A stretch of DNA of 11,427 bases from an uncultured Opitutaceae bacterium (GTDB taxonomy: Bacteria > Verrucomicrobiota > Verrucomicrobiia > Opitutales > Opitutaceae): the NCBI GenBank assembly GCA_937128785.1, contig CAKZMS010000186.1, positions 1-11,427 of the forward strand, given 5' to 3'. How positions within the stretch are numbered: position 1 is the first letter of the stretch; the number at the start of each line of letters is the position of its first letter. Positions 1 to 6,375 of the stretch are shown piece by piece. The notes under the pieces were generated by a model, which worked only from the letters and a program-made list of their open reading frames with translations, was not told the DNA's origin and did no database searches. The translations under genes and the position numbers were made by a program.

Positions 1-432
1 CGCGGTGTTGTTGGGGTCGGGAGCGTAGATATCCAGATCGATGATGGCGGGCTTGACCATCAGCACGTCGCTGCCGGGTTGGTCGACCAGGGCGAATCCT
101 TTTTTGGTCAGAGCCTTGCTGAATTCTTCCAACAGGAGGCGTTTCCCGGTATCCACGGCCTCAGCCATGTAACGGTCGTCGACGCGGCGCATCGGGTTGT
201 CCCGGTTCCAGTCGTTTTTCCAGTCCTTGCGGAAAGAGATTTGGGGTTCGACCAGCATGATTTTGTCATAGCCGTCGAGGGAGGCTCCGGGCTGCACGTA
301 GACGACTTCAGCGCGCTTGCTCTTGATGCGCACGAGCCCGTCCTCGGTGACTTGCGGGGCGGACGTGGAGGTGGATTCACAGCCGGCCAGCAGAATGGCA
401 GCTGCGACGAGGGTTATGCTTAGGGATTTCAT
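1..432 (-). CDS. DUF3313-like lipoprotein, C-terminus beyond left edge (partial)
   Basis: The reading frame is open from an ATG at 432 to the window edge, giving 144 codons with no stop. The N-terminus is a lipoprotein signal: a basic start (MKS), a hydrophobic stretch at residues 6-16, and a lipobox LLAGC with Cys18 as the lipidation site, so the product should be anchored in the outer or inner membrane. Residues 48-80 (start PGASLDGYDK, later FRKDW) resemble the family annotated as DUF3313. That family is built of small lipoproteins of unknown function with this PGA..YDK / FRKDW pattern. Residue 81 onward is charged and helical, then shows a DVLMVKPAI strand typical of the family. It lies 21 bp after the second DUF3604 gene on the same strand and is probably co-transcribed with it. 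No Shine-Dalgarno sequence is visible before the ATG. The family assignment is from memory of the motif; the molecular role is unknown. Confidence 0.78.
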   Translation of the reverse strand, partial: MKSLSITLVAAAILLAGCESTSTSAPQVTEDGLVRIKSKRAEVVYVQPGASLDGYDKIMLVEPQISFRKDWKNDWNRDNPMRRVDDRYMAEAVDTGKRLLLEEFSKALTKKGFALVDQPGSDVLMVKPAIIDLDIYAPDPNNTA

Positions 433-453
433 GATGGTATGCAGTGATCTTAC

Positions 454-2274
454 TCAGTTTTGGGGAGTATACCAGATCGGAGAAGTCCAGGCGCGCTCCT
501 GAATGGTGGCGGGGACTTCCGCGGGAATTGGCAGTCCGGCCCGCACGGCGTCGTAGGTGGTCCAGCGTGGCGTGGGGATTTCCAGGATGCGGCTGTAGTA
601 AAGCGCGTGCTGATCGGGATCGAATTCCGGATCGGTGCAGCTACCGGTCAATTGCACGGCACCAATGGAGTTGCGGTAGGTGGCGGTGGTCAGGTCGACG
701 GTATTCCCCACGGGCGTGGTGCAGCGGCCCTCGGCGTTGATCGGGCGGCCGTCGGAAACGACCACATCGTAGATCCGCTCTTTGGTTTCTCCGTCTGCGG
801 TCACCCAACCTTTGATGATTTGAATGCGGTCCAAGTTGGCGCCGTTGGCGTCCTTGGTGGCGTGGACAAAAAAGGTGGGCGCTTGGGTCAGACCCGACAG
901 CGTGCTGCCCATCGGCAGACCCTCGGCGTAACCGCGCTCGACCAGTTCGCGAGCATCGGACGGGAGGGGGCCCAAATTGGCCCCGGCAAAAAAGCGCGGG
1001 CTGATGCGCGGGCCGGAGGTGGCAAACGTTTCCCGGGCACGGAGGGCATCGTATATATCGCCGCGCGTATTGCGGGGAGCCCAGACTCCGGTGATGGACC
1101 CCGGGTTGGCATCTGGTCCTTTGATCCAGCCGGGGATCTCGCCGTCGCGACGACGTTCCACGGAACCGTCGGCCCCGCCGTGACTGCCGATATAGTTCGA
1201 TTCGATGACATCACTGGGAGTGCCGTTGTGACTGTCGGTGCCGCCGACGAAACCGAGTTTAAACGGATTTGCTCCGAGGTTTTGTTCGTGCCGCAACCCC
1301 TGCACGACGGCGTCGCGGACGAAGTTCTGCTTGGCGATGGTCCGACCGCTGTAGGAAGAAAAGGAGTCTCCGTTTTCGAAGTCCGCGAATTCATCGGCCG
1401 GCCAGAACTTTCGATGCACTTCGGAGTTGGCCTTGATCTGCATCATCTCGATGAGGGGCTCAAAATGACTGCGGGCGCGGGCGTAAGCGGTATCGAAGGG
1501 TTGCCCGGAATTGTCCTCGGTCTCGAACATGAGGCCCTTGCTCGCATTGGAATTGTGGGGGATGGCCAGCAACGTGGAGCCGGCGGCTTCCTGGGCCGAC
1601 ATCCAGGCCCAGAGTTTCTCCTCGTCCATCGAATCAATCGAACTGAACGGGGCATCGGGCACATGCATGTCCCGAAAGATCACATTCCGGTGCATGTTAC
1701 CGCCACCCGGGGCTGAGGTCCATTCGTAGGCCACCAGTGTCGTAAACGTGCCCGGGTCGTAATGGTCCCGGGCGGCGTCGATCATGACCTGCCAGCCCGA
1801 CCGGTAGACATCGTCGCCGGGGTAAAATGCGGTGTGCTGGGCGCCGGATCCGCGGGCGTTGGCCACGACGGTATCGAGGAACCATTTTTCCTGTTCCTCG
1901 TAGGTTTGGAGGTTTCGCAGTTCTTGCAGACTGGGGTGGTCGTAACCGGGAGTGCCTTCAATCTGGGCGGCCTGCATCTCGGCGATGTAAGCGGCGTGAT
2001 CGGTCCCCGCGGCGAAGTCCAACGGTCGGCCGATGTTGTGGGTCGCGCCGTTGATGACCATCGATTCACCCTTGGCGAAACGGTAAGCCATGTCGGGGGT
2101 GATGCGGGTGCCACTGATGTAGGCATCTAGTGAATACGACGTGTGCACGTGCAGTTCACCAAAATACGCCTGCTTGAGGGGATGGGCCGGCACAACGGAC
2201 TCTGCCGTCGGATGATCGGCGGGCAAGACAATCGCCGCGGAGCAGAAGAGGGAGAGAACGAGGAGTTTTTTCAT
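454..2274 (-). CDS. Secreted DUF3604 (PHP-like) protein, paralogue 2
   Basis: This is a 606-residue protein of the DUF3604 family, exported by a short signal peptide (residues 1-19, MKKLLVLSLF then a likely cut after LPA). The N-terminal FGELHVHTSYSLDA (from residue 38) carries an H-x-H pair (His42, His44), like the metal site of the PHP phosphoesterase fold. Further conserved candidate ligands are Asp92-His93, the MHRN motif (His195), AIPHN (His240) and GGTDSHN (Asp347, His349). The C-terminal third (about 425-606) is a separate, beta-rich-looking region with GANLDRIQIIKGW and the terminal WTSPIWY. Members are known as large proteins of unproven activity; metal-dependent hydrolysis is my inference from the PHP-like residues. 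It begins 8 bp after the stop of its larger paralogue, so it is almost certainly in the same transcript. The substrate is unknown. Confidence 0.93.
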   Translation of the reverse strand: MKKLLVLSLFCSAAIVLPADHPTAESVVPAHPLKQAYFGELHVHTSYSLDAYISGTRITPDMAYRFAKGESMVINGATHNIGRPLDFAAGTDHAAYIAEMQAAQIEGTPGYDHPSLQELRNLQTYEEQEKWFLDTVVANARGSGAQHTAFYPGDDVYRSGWQVMIDAARDHYDPGTFTTLVAYEWTSAPGGGNMHRNVIFRDMHVPDAPFSSIDSMDEEKLWAWMSAQEAAGSTLLAIPHNSNASKGLMFETEDNSGQPFDTAYARARSHFEPLIEMMQIKANSEVHRKFWPADEFADFENGDSFSSYSGRTIAKQNFVRDAVVQGLRHEQNLGANPFKLGFVGGTDSHNGTPSDVIESNYIGSHGGADGSVERRRDGEIPGWIKGPDANPGSITGVWAPRNTRGDIYDALRARETFATSGPRISPRFFAGANLGPLPSDARELVERGYAEGLPMGSTLSGLTQAPTFFVHATKDANGANLDRIQIIKGWVTADGETKERIYDVVVSDGRPINAEGRCTTPVGNTVDLTTATYRNSIGAVQLTGSCTDPEFDPDQHALYYSRILEIPTPRWTTYDAVRAGLPIPAEVPATIQERAWTSPIWYTPQN

Positions 2275-2280
2275 ATTGAG

Positions 2281-2285
2281 CCTTA
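2281..2285 (-). promoter_or_regulatory. Weak ribosome binding site overlapping the upstream stop codon
   Basis: Reading the minus strand, the sequence GTAAGG-CTCAAT-ATG places an AAGG core six bases before the start at 2274. The core overlaps the TAA stop of the upstream DUF3604 gene. This supports the 2274 start and suggests reinitiation or translational coupling between the two paralogues. It is one of only two recognisable Shine-Dalgarno sites in the window. Confidence 0.5.
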
Positions 2286-4226
2286 CGGGTTATACCAAAT
2301 TGGTGAGGTCCAGGCGCGGTCTTGCACCTTCAGGGGCACCTCCGCCGGCATTTCCAGTTCGTAGCGAATCGCGTCGTAGGCGGTCCAAGCCGGTGTCGGA
2401 ATCTCCAAAACGCGGGCGTAGTAGAAGGCGGGTTCGGTCGGATCAAAATCCGGATCATACCAGAAGCCGTAGAGGTCAGGTTCGCCGATCGTATTGGTCC
2501 AGGTTGCGGTGGTCAGATCAACGGTGTCGCCGACAGGAGGAAGCTTGCCGTTGGCATTCGGGGTGCGTTGGTCCGCATCGGCCCAGGTGACTTCATGGAT
2601 TTTTTCGTGAACCTCACCTGCGTCGTCGAGCCAACCCTTGATGATCTGGATACGATCAAGATTGGCCCCAATGGCGTCCTTCATGGCGGAAACCAGAAAC
2701 CGGGGTGCGCTGGCGCCGGCGGGACGACGGGGCAGGTCGGAACCCATGGGCACGCCCTTGCTGTAACCGACCGAGGCCAGATAGCGGGTTTTGGCGTCAT
2801 CGGGTTGGTAGTCCCAACCACCGAAGAACCGGACAGTGATGCGAGAGCCGGAGGTCGCATAGCTTTCGCGGCGATACATGGCATCCCACAGCTCTTCGCG
2901 GGTATTGTCGTGCGCCCAGACCGCGGCGTAGCCCGCAGCGGTGTAGTGCCACGTGTAGCGGGTTTTGCCGAAGCCCTGTTTTGAAATGTGATCCCAGCGG
3001 TGGGGCCCCGGTTCCTGGATGGGATGTTTGCCGTAGAAGTTATCTTCTTCGATCGAGGTGAGCGAGTTGTGCACGTCCGTGCCACCAATGAACCCAAATT
3101 TGAAAGGATTGGTGCCGAGTGCCCGCTCTTGCACCAGCCCCTGTTGCAGCCCGGCGCGCAGATACATGTGGGGGCGCATGTCCGGCGTTTCTGGAGACTC
3201 GGTCAAGGTGAGGTTGCCGTATTCCCAGCCCGCGATGCCGAAGTTGGCGAACTCGTCATTGGGCGAAAGGCCGGGGTGAGTTTCGCTGTTACCTTTTGTC
3301 TGCATGACCTCCTGCAGCCGTTCCCAGCGTTGGCGGCGTTCGGCGTAATCTTGGGTTAAGGCGTCACCGGTAAACGTGTGCGGCTCGAACATGCGTCCAT
3401 TGGAGAGGTTGCCGTTGTGAGGGATGGCGAAGACCTTGCCGCCCGTCTTCTCTTCGTAGTCGGCCATCCAGGCCCAGAGTTTTTCCGGATCCTCGCTTTG
3501 CCAGGAAGAGAAGGGAAACACCTGACCGGCGGTCGTCGCATCGCCGCGGAACAGGATGTTGCGATGCAGGTTGTTGCCATTCGGGACGGAGGTCCATTCG
3601 TAGCCGATCATCGCGGTGAAGGCTCCCGGTTCGTTGAAGGCATCCGCGGTTTCCAAGTAACGTTGCCAAACCGACTTCATGATCGGACCCGCAACTTGGG
3701 GATCCGTGAGCGGGGCGGGCAGGGTGCCGTTGCCCTGGGCGACGATCACCTCGTTGACGGCATCGGTGGCGCTTTTGCCTCCCTCTTTCATGGCCTCGCT
3801 CCAACGCGCCAGGGTGGGATCGCTGATTAAGTCCGGGTTGCCCTGATAAACCTGATCCATCACGCCCAGCCCCTCGGCGTGATCGCTGATCACGAGAAAA
3901 TCGAGTGGGCGGGAGAGGCGAGCCGGAATGCCGGTGGAGGAAATCACCTCCGCCCCGCGGGCGAAGCGATAAGCCTCAGCTGGCGAGAGCCGGTTACCGC
4001 CCATGAAAGCATCTCCGGAGTTGGAGGTGTGATGGTGGGTATCCCCGAAATAGACCCGCGTGGGAAAACTGCGATCCGCGTAGGGAGAGTAAGCGGTCTT
4101 GTCGCCCGCCGGATGATGAGCGACCGGCTCCATGTCGTCCTCATGGAAGGGATCCGTATTGGCTTGGATTGGTGAGCTGGTGGCGATGGCACCAAAGAGG
4201 ATCGCAGGGAGGATGGTGAAGCGCAT
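2283..4226 (-). CDS. Secreted DUF3604 (PHP-like) protein, paralogue 1
   Basis: I chose the ATG at 4226 (647 residues) over an upstream in-frame TTG at 4271. From the ATG the protein opens directly with a signal peptide (MRFTILPAILFGAIATSS, likely cut after IQA), whereas the longer form adds a charged lead. The DUF3604 core starts at YFGDTHHHTSNSGDAF (residue 59) with His64-His65-His66. Other candidate metal or active-site residues are Asp115-His116 (SDHAEG), His221 (LHRN), His270 (AIPHN) and Asp384/His386 (GGTDVHN). The C-terminal region has GANLDRIQIIKGW and the terminal WTSPIWY, both shared with the downstream paralogue. The two align through most of their length, with extra segments here around residues 125-180 and 330-360. 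No Shine-Dalgarno sequence is seen. A 136-bp gap upstream probably contains its promoter, but no clear hexamer pair stands out. Metal-dependent hydrolase activity is inferred; the substrate is unknown. Confidence 0.93.
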   Translation of the reverse strand: MRFTILPAILFGAIATSSPIQANTDPFHEDDMEPVAHHPAGDKTAYSPYADRSFPTRVYFGDTHHHTSNSGDAFMGGNRLSPAEAYRFARGAEVISSTGIPARLSRPLDFLVISDHAEGLGVMDQVYQGNPDLISDPTLARWSEAMKEGGKSATDAVNEVIVAQGNGTLPAPLTDPQVAGPIMKSVWQRYLETADAFNEPGAFTAMIGYEWTSVPNGNNLHRNILFRGDATTAGQVFPFSSWQSEDPEKLWAWMADYEEKTGGKVFAIPHNGNLSNGRMFEPHTFTGDALTQDYAERRQRWERLQEVMQTKGNSETHPGLSPNDEFANFGIAGWEYGNLTLTESPETPDMRPHMYLRAGLQQGLVQERALGTNPFKFGFIGGTDVHNSLTSIEEDNFYGKHPIQEPGPHRWDHISKQGFGKTRYTWHYTAAGYAAVWAHDNTREELWDAMYRRESYATSGSRITVRFFGGWDYQPDDAKTRYLASVGYSKGVPMGSDLPRRPAGASAPRFLVSAMKDAIGANLDRIQIIKGWLDDAGEVHEKIHEVTWADADQRTPNANGKLPPVGDTVDLTTATWTNTIGEPDLYGFWYDPDFDPTEPAFYYARVLEIPTPAWTAYDAIRYELEMPAEVPLKVQDRAWTSPIWYNP

Positions 4227-4333
4227 GAAACAGGCGGAGTTGAATCGGCTTTCTCGGCGCGGGTAAACCAACCGAAAACGCTCAAACTATTTGGCCGCCA
4301 GAGTTCGGCAACCTCGGATGCAAGTTCATGGCA

Positions 4334-4356
4334 TCAGCCGAGGAGTGAGCGGCTAA
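4334..4356 (-). terminator. Possible stem-loop after the glycine-zipper gene
   Basis: Just past the stop at 4363, the minus-strand transcript can fold UUAGCCG / CGGCUGA (7 pairs, one of them G-U) around a 9-base loop. There is no run of U after the stem, so it does not meet the standard for an intrinsic terminator. It may mark the end of the def-MORN-glycine-zipper transcript or be chance. Confidence 0.22.
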
Positions 4357-4362
4357 GACCGG

Positions 4363-4899
4363 TCAGTTCTGATTCAACTGCTCCAGCAATGCCATCGAGG
4401 CGCGGCCGTCTACTTTCAGGCCGTTGGCGGACTGGTAGATTTTGACGGCTTCGGTGGTGGCAGGACTGTCGTAGCCGTCGATGGGGCCCGTGTAGTAGCC
4501 ACCCTCGGTGAGGCGTTGTTGGACCTTTTTGACCGTCGGACTGGAGTAAGCGGGCAGCGCGGGCACATCCGGCGTGGGGATGGGCGGTGGCGGCGGTTCG
4601 AGGGAGACGATTTCCACGCGTTGGGCGTCCGCAAACAGGGCGTCGTGATAGGCCTGATGTTGGGCGGCGATGCGTTTTTGTTCGGCGCGCTGGGGCGCGG
4701 AAGCGGACACGCCGCGCATCAAGCCGATACCGGCTCCGATGGCGGCACCGGTGGCCGCGCCATCATCACCGTCGATGATGCCGCCAATGACGGCTCCGGT
4801 GAGGGCGCCGCCGGCCGTGCTGCCGAGCGTGCTGGCCGAGGAAAAAAGTGGGGTGGTGAGGACCAGGGCCCCGACGATGAAGTGACGAGCGTTTTTCAT
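4363..4899 (-). CDS. Glycine-zipper protein with C-terminal peptidoglycan-binding domain
   Basis: This 178-residue protein has three parts. Residues 1-23 are a signal peptide (LTTPLFSSAS). Residues 25-62 are a glycine-zipper segment, rich in G-x-x-x-G spacing (GAVIGGIIDGDDGAATGAA), like the zipper domains of small outer-membrane and lipoprotein families. A charged linker and a proline run (EPPPPPIP, residues 101-108) lead to a C-terminal domain at about 118-175. That domain fits the PG_binding_1 fold: VKKVQQRL, GYYTGPIDGYDSPAT, AVKIYQSANGLKVDG. The likely role is an envelope protein that inserts in or lines a membrane by its zipper and holds peptidoglycan by its C-terminus. Its start codon overlaps the stop of the MORN gene (ATGA), and it has the best Shine-Dalgarno in the window, so it is translationally coupled. 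The exact function is not known. Confidence 0.9.
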   Translation of the reverse strand: MKNARHFIVGALVLTTPLFSSASTLGSTAGGALTGAVIGGIIDGDDGAATGAAIGAGIGLMRGVSASAPQRAEQKRIAAQHQAYHDALFADAQRVEIVSLEPPPPPIPTPDVPALPAYSSPTVKKVQQRLTEGGYYTGPIDGYDSPATTEAVKIYQSANGLKVDGRASMALLEQLNQN

Positions 4900-5732
4900 G
4901 GCGTCACCTTCTCTCCGTCCTGCCAGGTTTCGACGCGGGTGGTGCCGTCGGCGGCCACGAGGGTGTAGTCGCCGTGGGGTTTCCCGTGGATCAATTCTCC
5001 GCGGGTGGTCTCGCCGGTGGGTGTGACGATGTCACCTTCGCCGTGCGGTTTGCCGTTCACGAAGGGACCGGTGAACTGGCCACCTTCGACCGTGCGGATG
5101 GAGCCCGTGCCATGCGGCACGTCATCTGCAAAATCGCCTTCGTAGAGATCGCCATTGGCGTAAACCAAGGTGCCGCGACCTTCGCGTTTCCCGTCCACAA
5201 ATTCGCCCAAGTATCTCTCGCCGTCGGCAGTGATCTGCAGGCCGCGGCCATGCGGTTTGTTGTCTGCCACAAACCCGGTGTAGCTGGAGCCGTCGTCCCG
5301 GGTGATGCGGACGCGGCCATTCAAGGCATCGTTCGCAAACTCGCCCTCGATCAGGGTGCCATCGGGCAGCATGGCTGCGCCGACACCGTGGACTTCGCTG
5401 CCGACAATTTCCCCGGCGTAGTGAATGTAGCCCTCCTCGCTGCGGTGGAACCAGATCTCGCCGACCCCCTCAGCCTTGCCCGCCACCATTTCGCCGACGA
5501 ACCGACCGGCAATCTCGCCGTCATCGATCCACGTCAGCACCCCGGGGCCGTGGGCTTTGCCATCCTGGGCACCTCCGGACCAGCTGACGCTTTGATTGGG
5601 CTTGTCGCCCTTGGCCCAGACTTCGGTTCCCGTCATGGGATCGGCGACCCATTGGCCCGCCCAACCGGTCAACGGCAGGAGCAGTCCCCCGAGTCCGGCG
5701 AGCAAAAGTGAGAAACGCGGTGGTTTTCGCAT
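4896..5732 (-). CDS. Secreted MORN-repeat protein
   Basis: This 278-residue protein has a signal peptide (residues 1-25: MRKPPRFSLLLAGLGGLL, likely cut after GWA). About nine MORN-type repeats follow between residues 51 and 258. Typical units are YEGDFADDVPHGTGSI (197), YLGEFVDGKREGRGTL (174) and YTGFVADNKPHGRGLQ (151). Units from residue 105 on recur every 23 residues; the first two are spaced more widely. MORN repeats form extended beta-hairpin rods used as scaffolds or for lipid and protein contact; here the array is exported, so it should act in the periplasm or at the cell surface. No enzymatic domain is attached. The gene sits 18 bp after def and overlaps the glycine-zipper gene by 4 bp, so the three probably share a transcript. 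There is no visible Shine-Dalgarno. Its partner or ligand is unknown. Confidence 0.9.
   Translation of the reverse strand: MRKPPRFSLLLAGLGGLLLPLTGWAGQWVADPMTGTEVWAKGDKPNQSVSWSGGAQDGKAHGPGVLTWIDDGEIAGRFVGEMVAGKAEGVGEIWFHRSEEGYIHYAGEIVGSEVHGVGAAMLPDGTLIEGEFANDALNGRVRITRDDGSSYTGFVADNKPHGRGLQITADGERYLGEFVDGKREGRGTLVYANGDLYEGDFADDVPHGTGSIRTVEGGQFTGPFVNGKPHGEGDIVTPTGETTRGELIHGKPHGDYTLVAADGTTRVETWQDGEKVTP
4905..4910 (-). promoter_or_regulatory. Shine-Dalgarno site for the glycine-zipper gene
   Basis: On the minus strand the sequence GAGAAGGTG-ACGCC-ATG places AAGGTG five bases before the start at 4899. It lies inside the last codons of the upstream MORN gene. It fixes the start and fits coupled translation across the 4-bp overlap. 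The strength of this site stands out because most other genes here have none. Confidence 0.6.
4959..5582 (-). repeat. MORN repeat array (about 9 units, mostly 69-bp period)
   Basis: This is the coding part of the MORN array. Units begin near residues 51, 77, 105, 128, 151, 174, 197, 220 and 243, with the key pattern Y/F-x-G-x-F/x-x-x-G-x-x-x-G-x-G. The last seven are spaced exactly 23 codons apart, which points to tandem duplication. The units have diverged at the DNA level and are not near-identical copies. Confidence 0.7.
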
Positions 5733-5750
5733 CGGGGGTGAGACCGGAAC

Positions 5751-6314
5751 CTAGGCGGATTGTTCGCGAGTTTGTTTCGCGAGTTGCTTGATTTCCGTGT
5801 CGATGCCCTGGCGGACCTTTTTGGCCATGCGGTCGATGAAGAGCACGCCGTTGAGGTGGTCGACCTCGTGTTGGACGCAACGACCGAGCAAGCCATTGCA
5901 GGCCAGGGTGTGCGGCGTGCCGCTCACGTCCTGAAACGTCACCCGAATCTGATCGGGGCGCACCACGTCGCCATTGATGCCGGGAAAACTCAGGCAACCT
6001 TCCTCGTAGATGGTATCCTCACCGGCGAGGAACTCGATCTTGGGATTGGCCAGGGCCATGGGCATGATCAGATCGAGCGGGGTGGGGGCGCCATCGAGGT
6101 TCCACTCGAAGTTGCGATCGGCCTGCGAAAGATCGATGACGCAAAATTGGAGCGCCTGCCCGATCTGCTGCGCGGCCAGCCCGATGCCGGCGGCCTCGTG
6201 CATCGTTGCCACCATGTTATCGGCCAGTTCGGCCAACTCGGGACCAAACTCAGTTATCGGCGCACCTTTCGTGCGCAGGACGGGATCGTTGTAGTTAACT
6301 ATAGGGATAACCAT
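5751..6314 (-). CDS. def: Peptide deformylase
   Basis: The enzyme removes the formyl group from the N-terminal methionine of new proteins in the cytoplasm and is metal dependent. All three family motifs are present and intact. Motif 1 is GIGLAAQQIG at residues 43-52. Motif 2 is EGCLS at 105-109, with metal ligand Cys107. Motif 3 is HEVDHLNG at 149-156, with ligands His149 and His153 and catalytic Glu150. The length, 187 residues, is usual for bacterial deformylase. I start at the ATG at 6314 because MVIPIVNYNDPVLR is the standard deformylase opening; the open frame continues upstream to 6812 but reads through the divergent gene and has no family sequence. The common partner fmt is not adjacent. 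Instead the gene leads a MORN/glycine-zipper pair. No Shine-Dalgarno is visible. Confidence 0.98.
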   Translation of the reverse strand: MVIPIVNYNDPVLRTKGAPITEFGPELAELADNMVATMHEAAGIGLAAQQIGQALQFCVIDLSQADRNFEWNLDGAPTPLDLIMPMALANPKIEFLAGEDTIYEEGCLSFPGINGDVVRPDQIRVTFQDVSGTPHTLACNGLLGRCVQHEVDHLNGVLFIDRMAKKVRQGIDTEIKQLAKQTREQSA

Positions 6315-6336
6315 GGGTCGCAGGGAAAAGGTGGGT

Positions 6337-6365
6337 TTGCGTCGGAGTCGTCGCAACTCGATAGT
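6337..6365 (+). promoter_or_regulatory. Candidate promoter for the membrane-protein/coiled-coil genes
   Basis: In the 61-bp gap between the divergent genes, TTGCGT (6337-6342) and GATAGT (6360-6365) are separated by 17 bp, the ideal sigma-70 spacing. They match the consensus at 3 of 6 and 4 of 6 positions. Transcription would start near 6371-6373, only a few bases before the ATG at 6376. The mRNA would then have almost no leader, which fits the missing Shine-Dalgarno. The match is weak and may be chance. Confidence 0.3.
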
Positions 6366-6375
6366 CCCGTTTCGT

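Noticed and set aside
460..1716. Long plus-strand open frame (418 codons) opposite a DUF3604 gene
   Set aside because: It lies wholly within the DUF3604 coding sequence, shows no domain, and is Gly/Val/Arg-rich low-meaning sequence typical of an antisense shadow in GC-rich DNA.
4227..4271. TTG start for the first DUF3604 gene
   Set aside because: It places a charged 15-residue lead before a clean signal peptide; the internal ATG at 4226 is the better start.
6313..6375. Earlier ATG for the membrane-protein gene
   Set aside because: It overlaps the def start codon, adds a 21-residue basic tail before the first span, and would occupy the whole divergent promoter gap.
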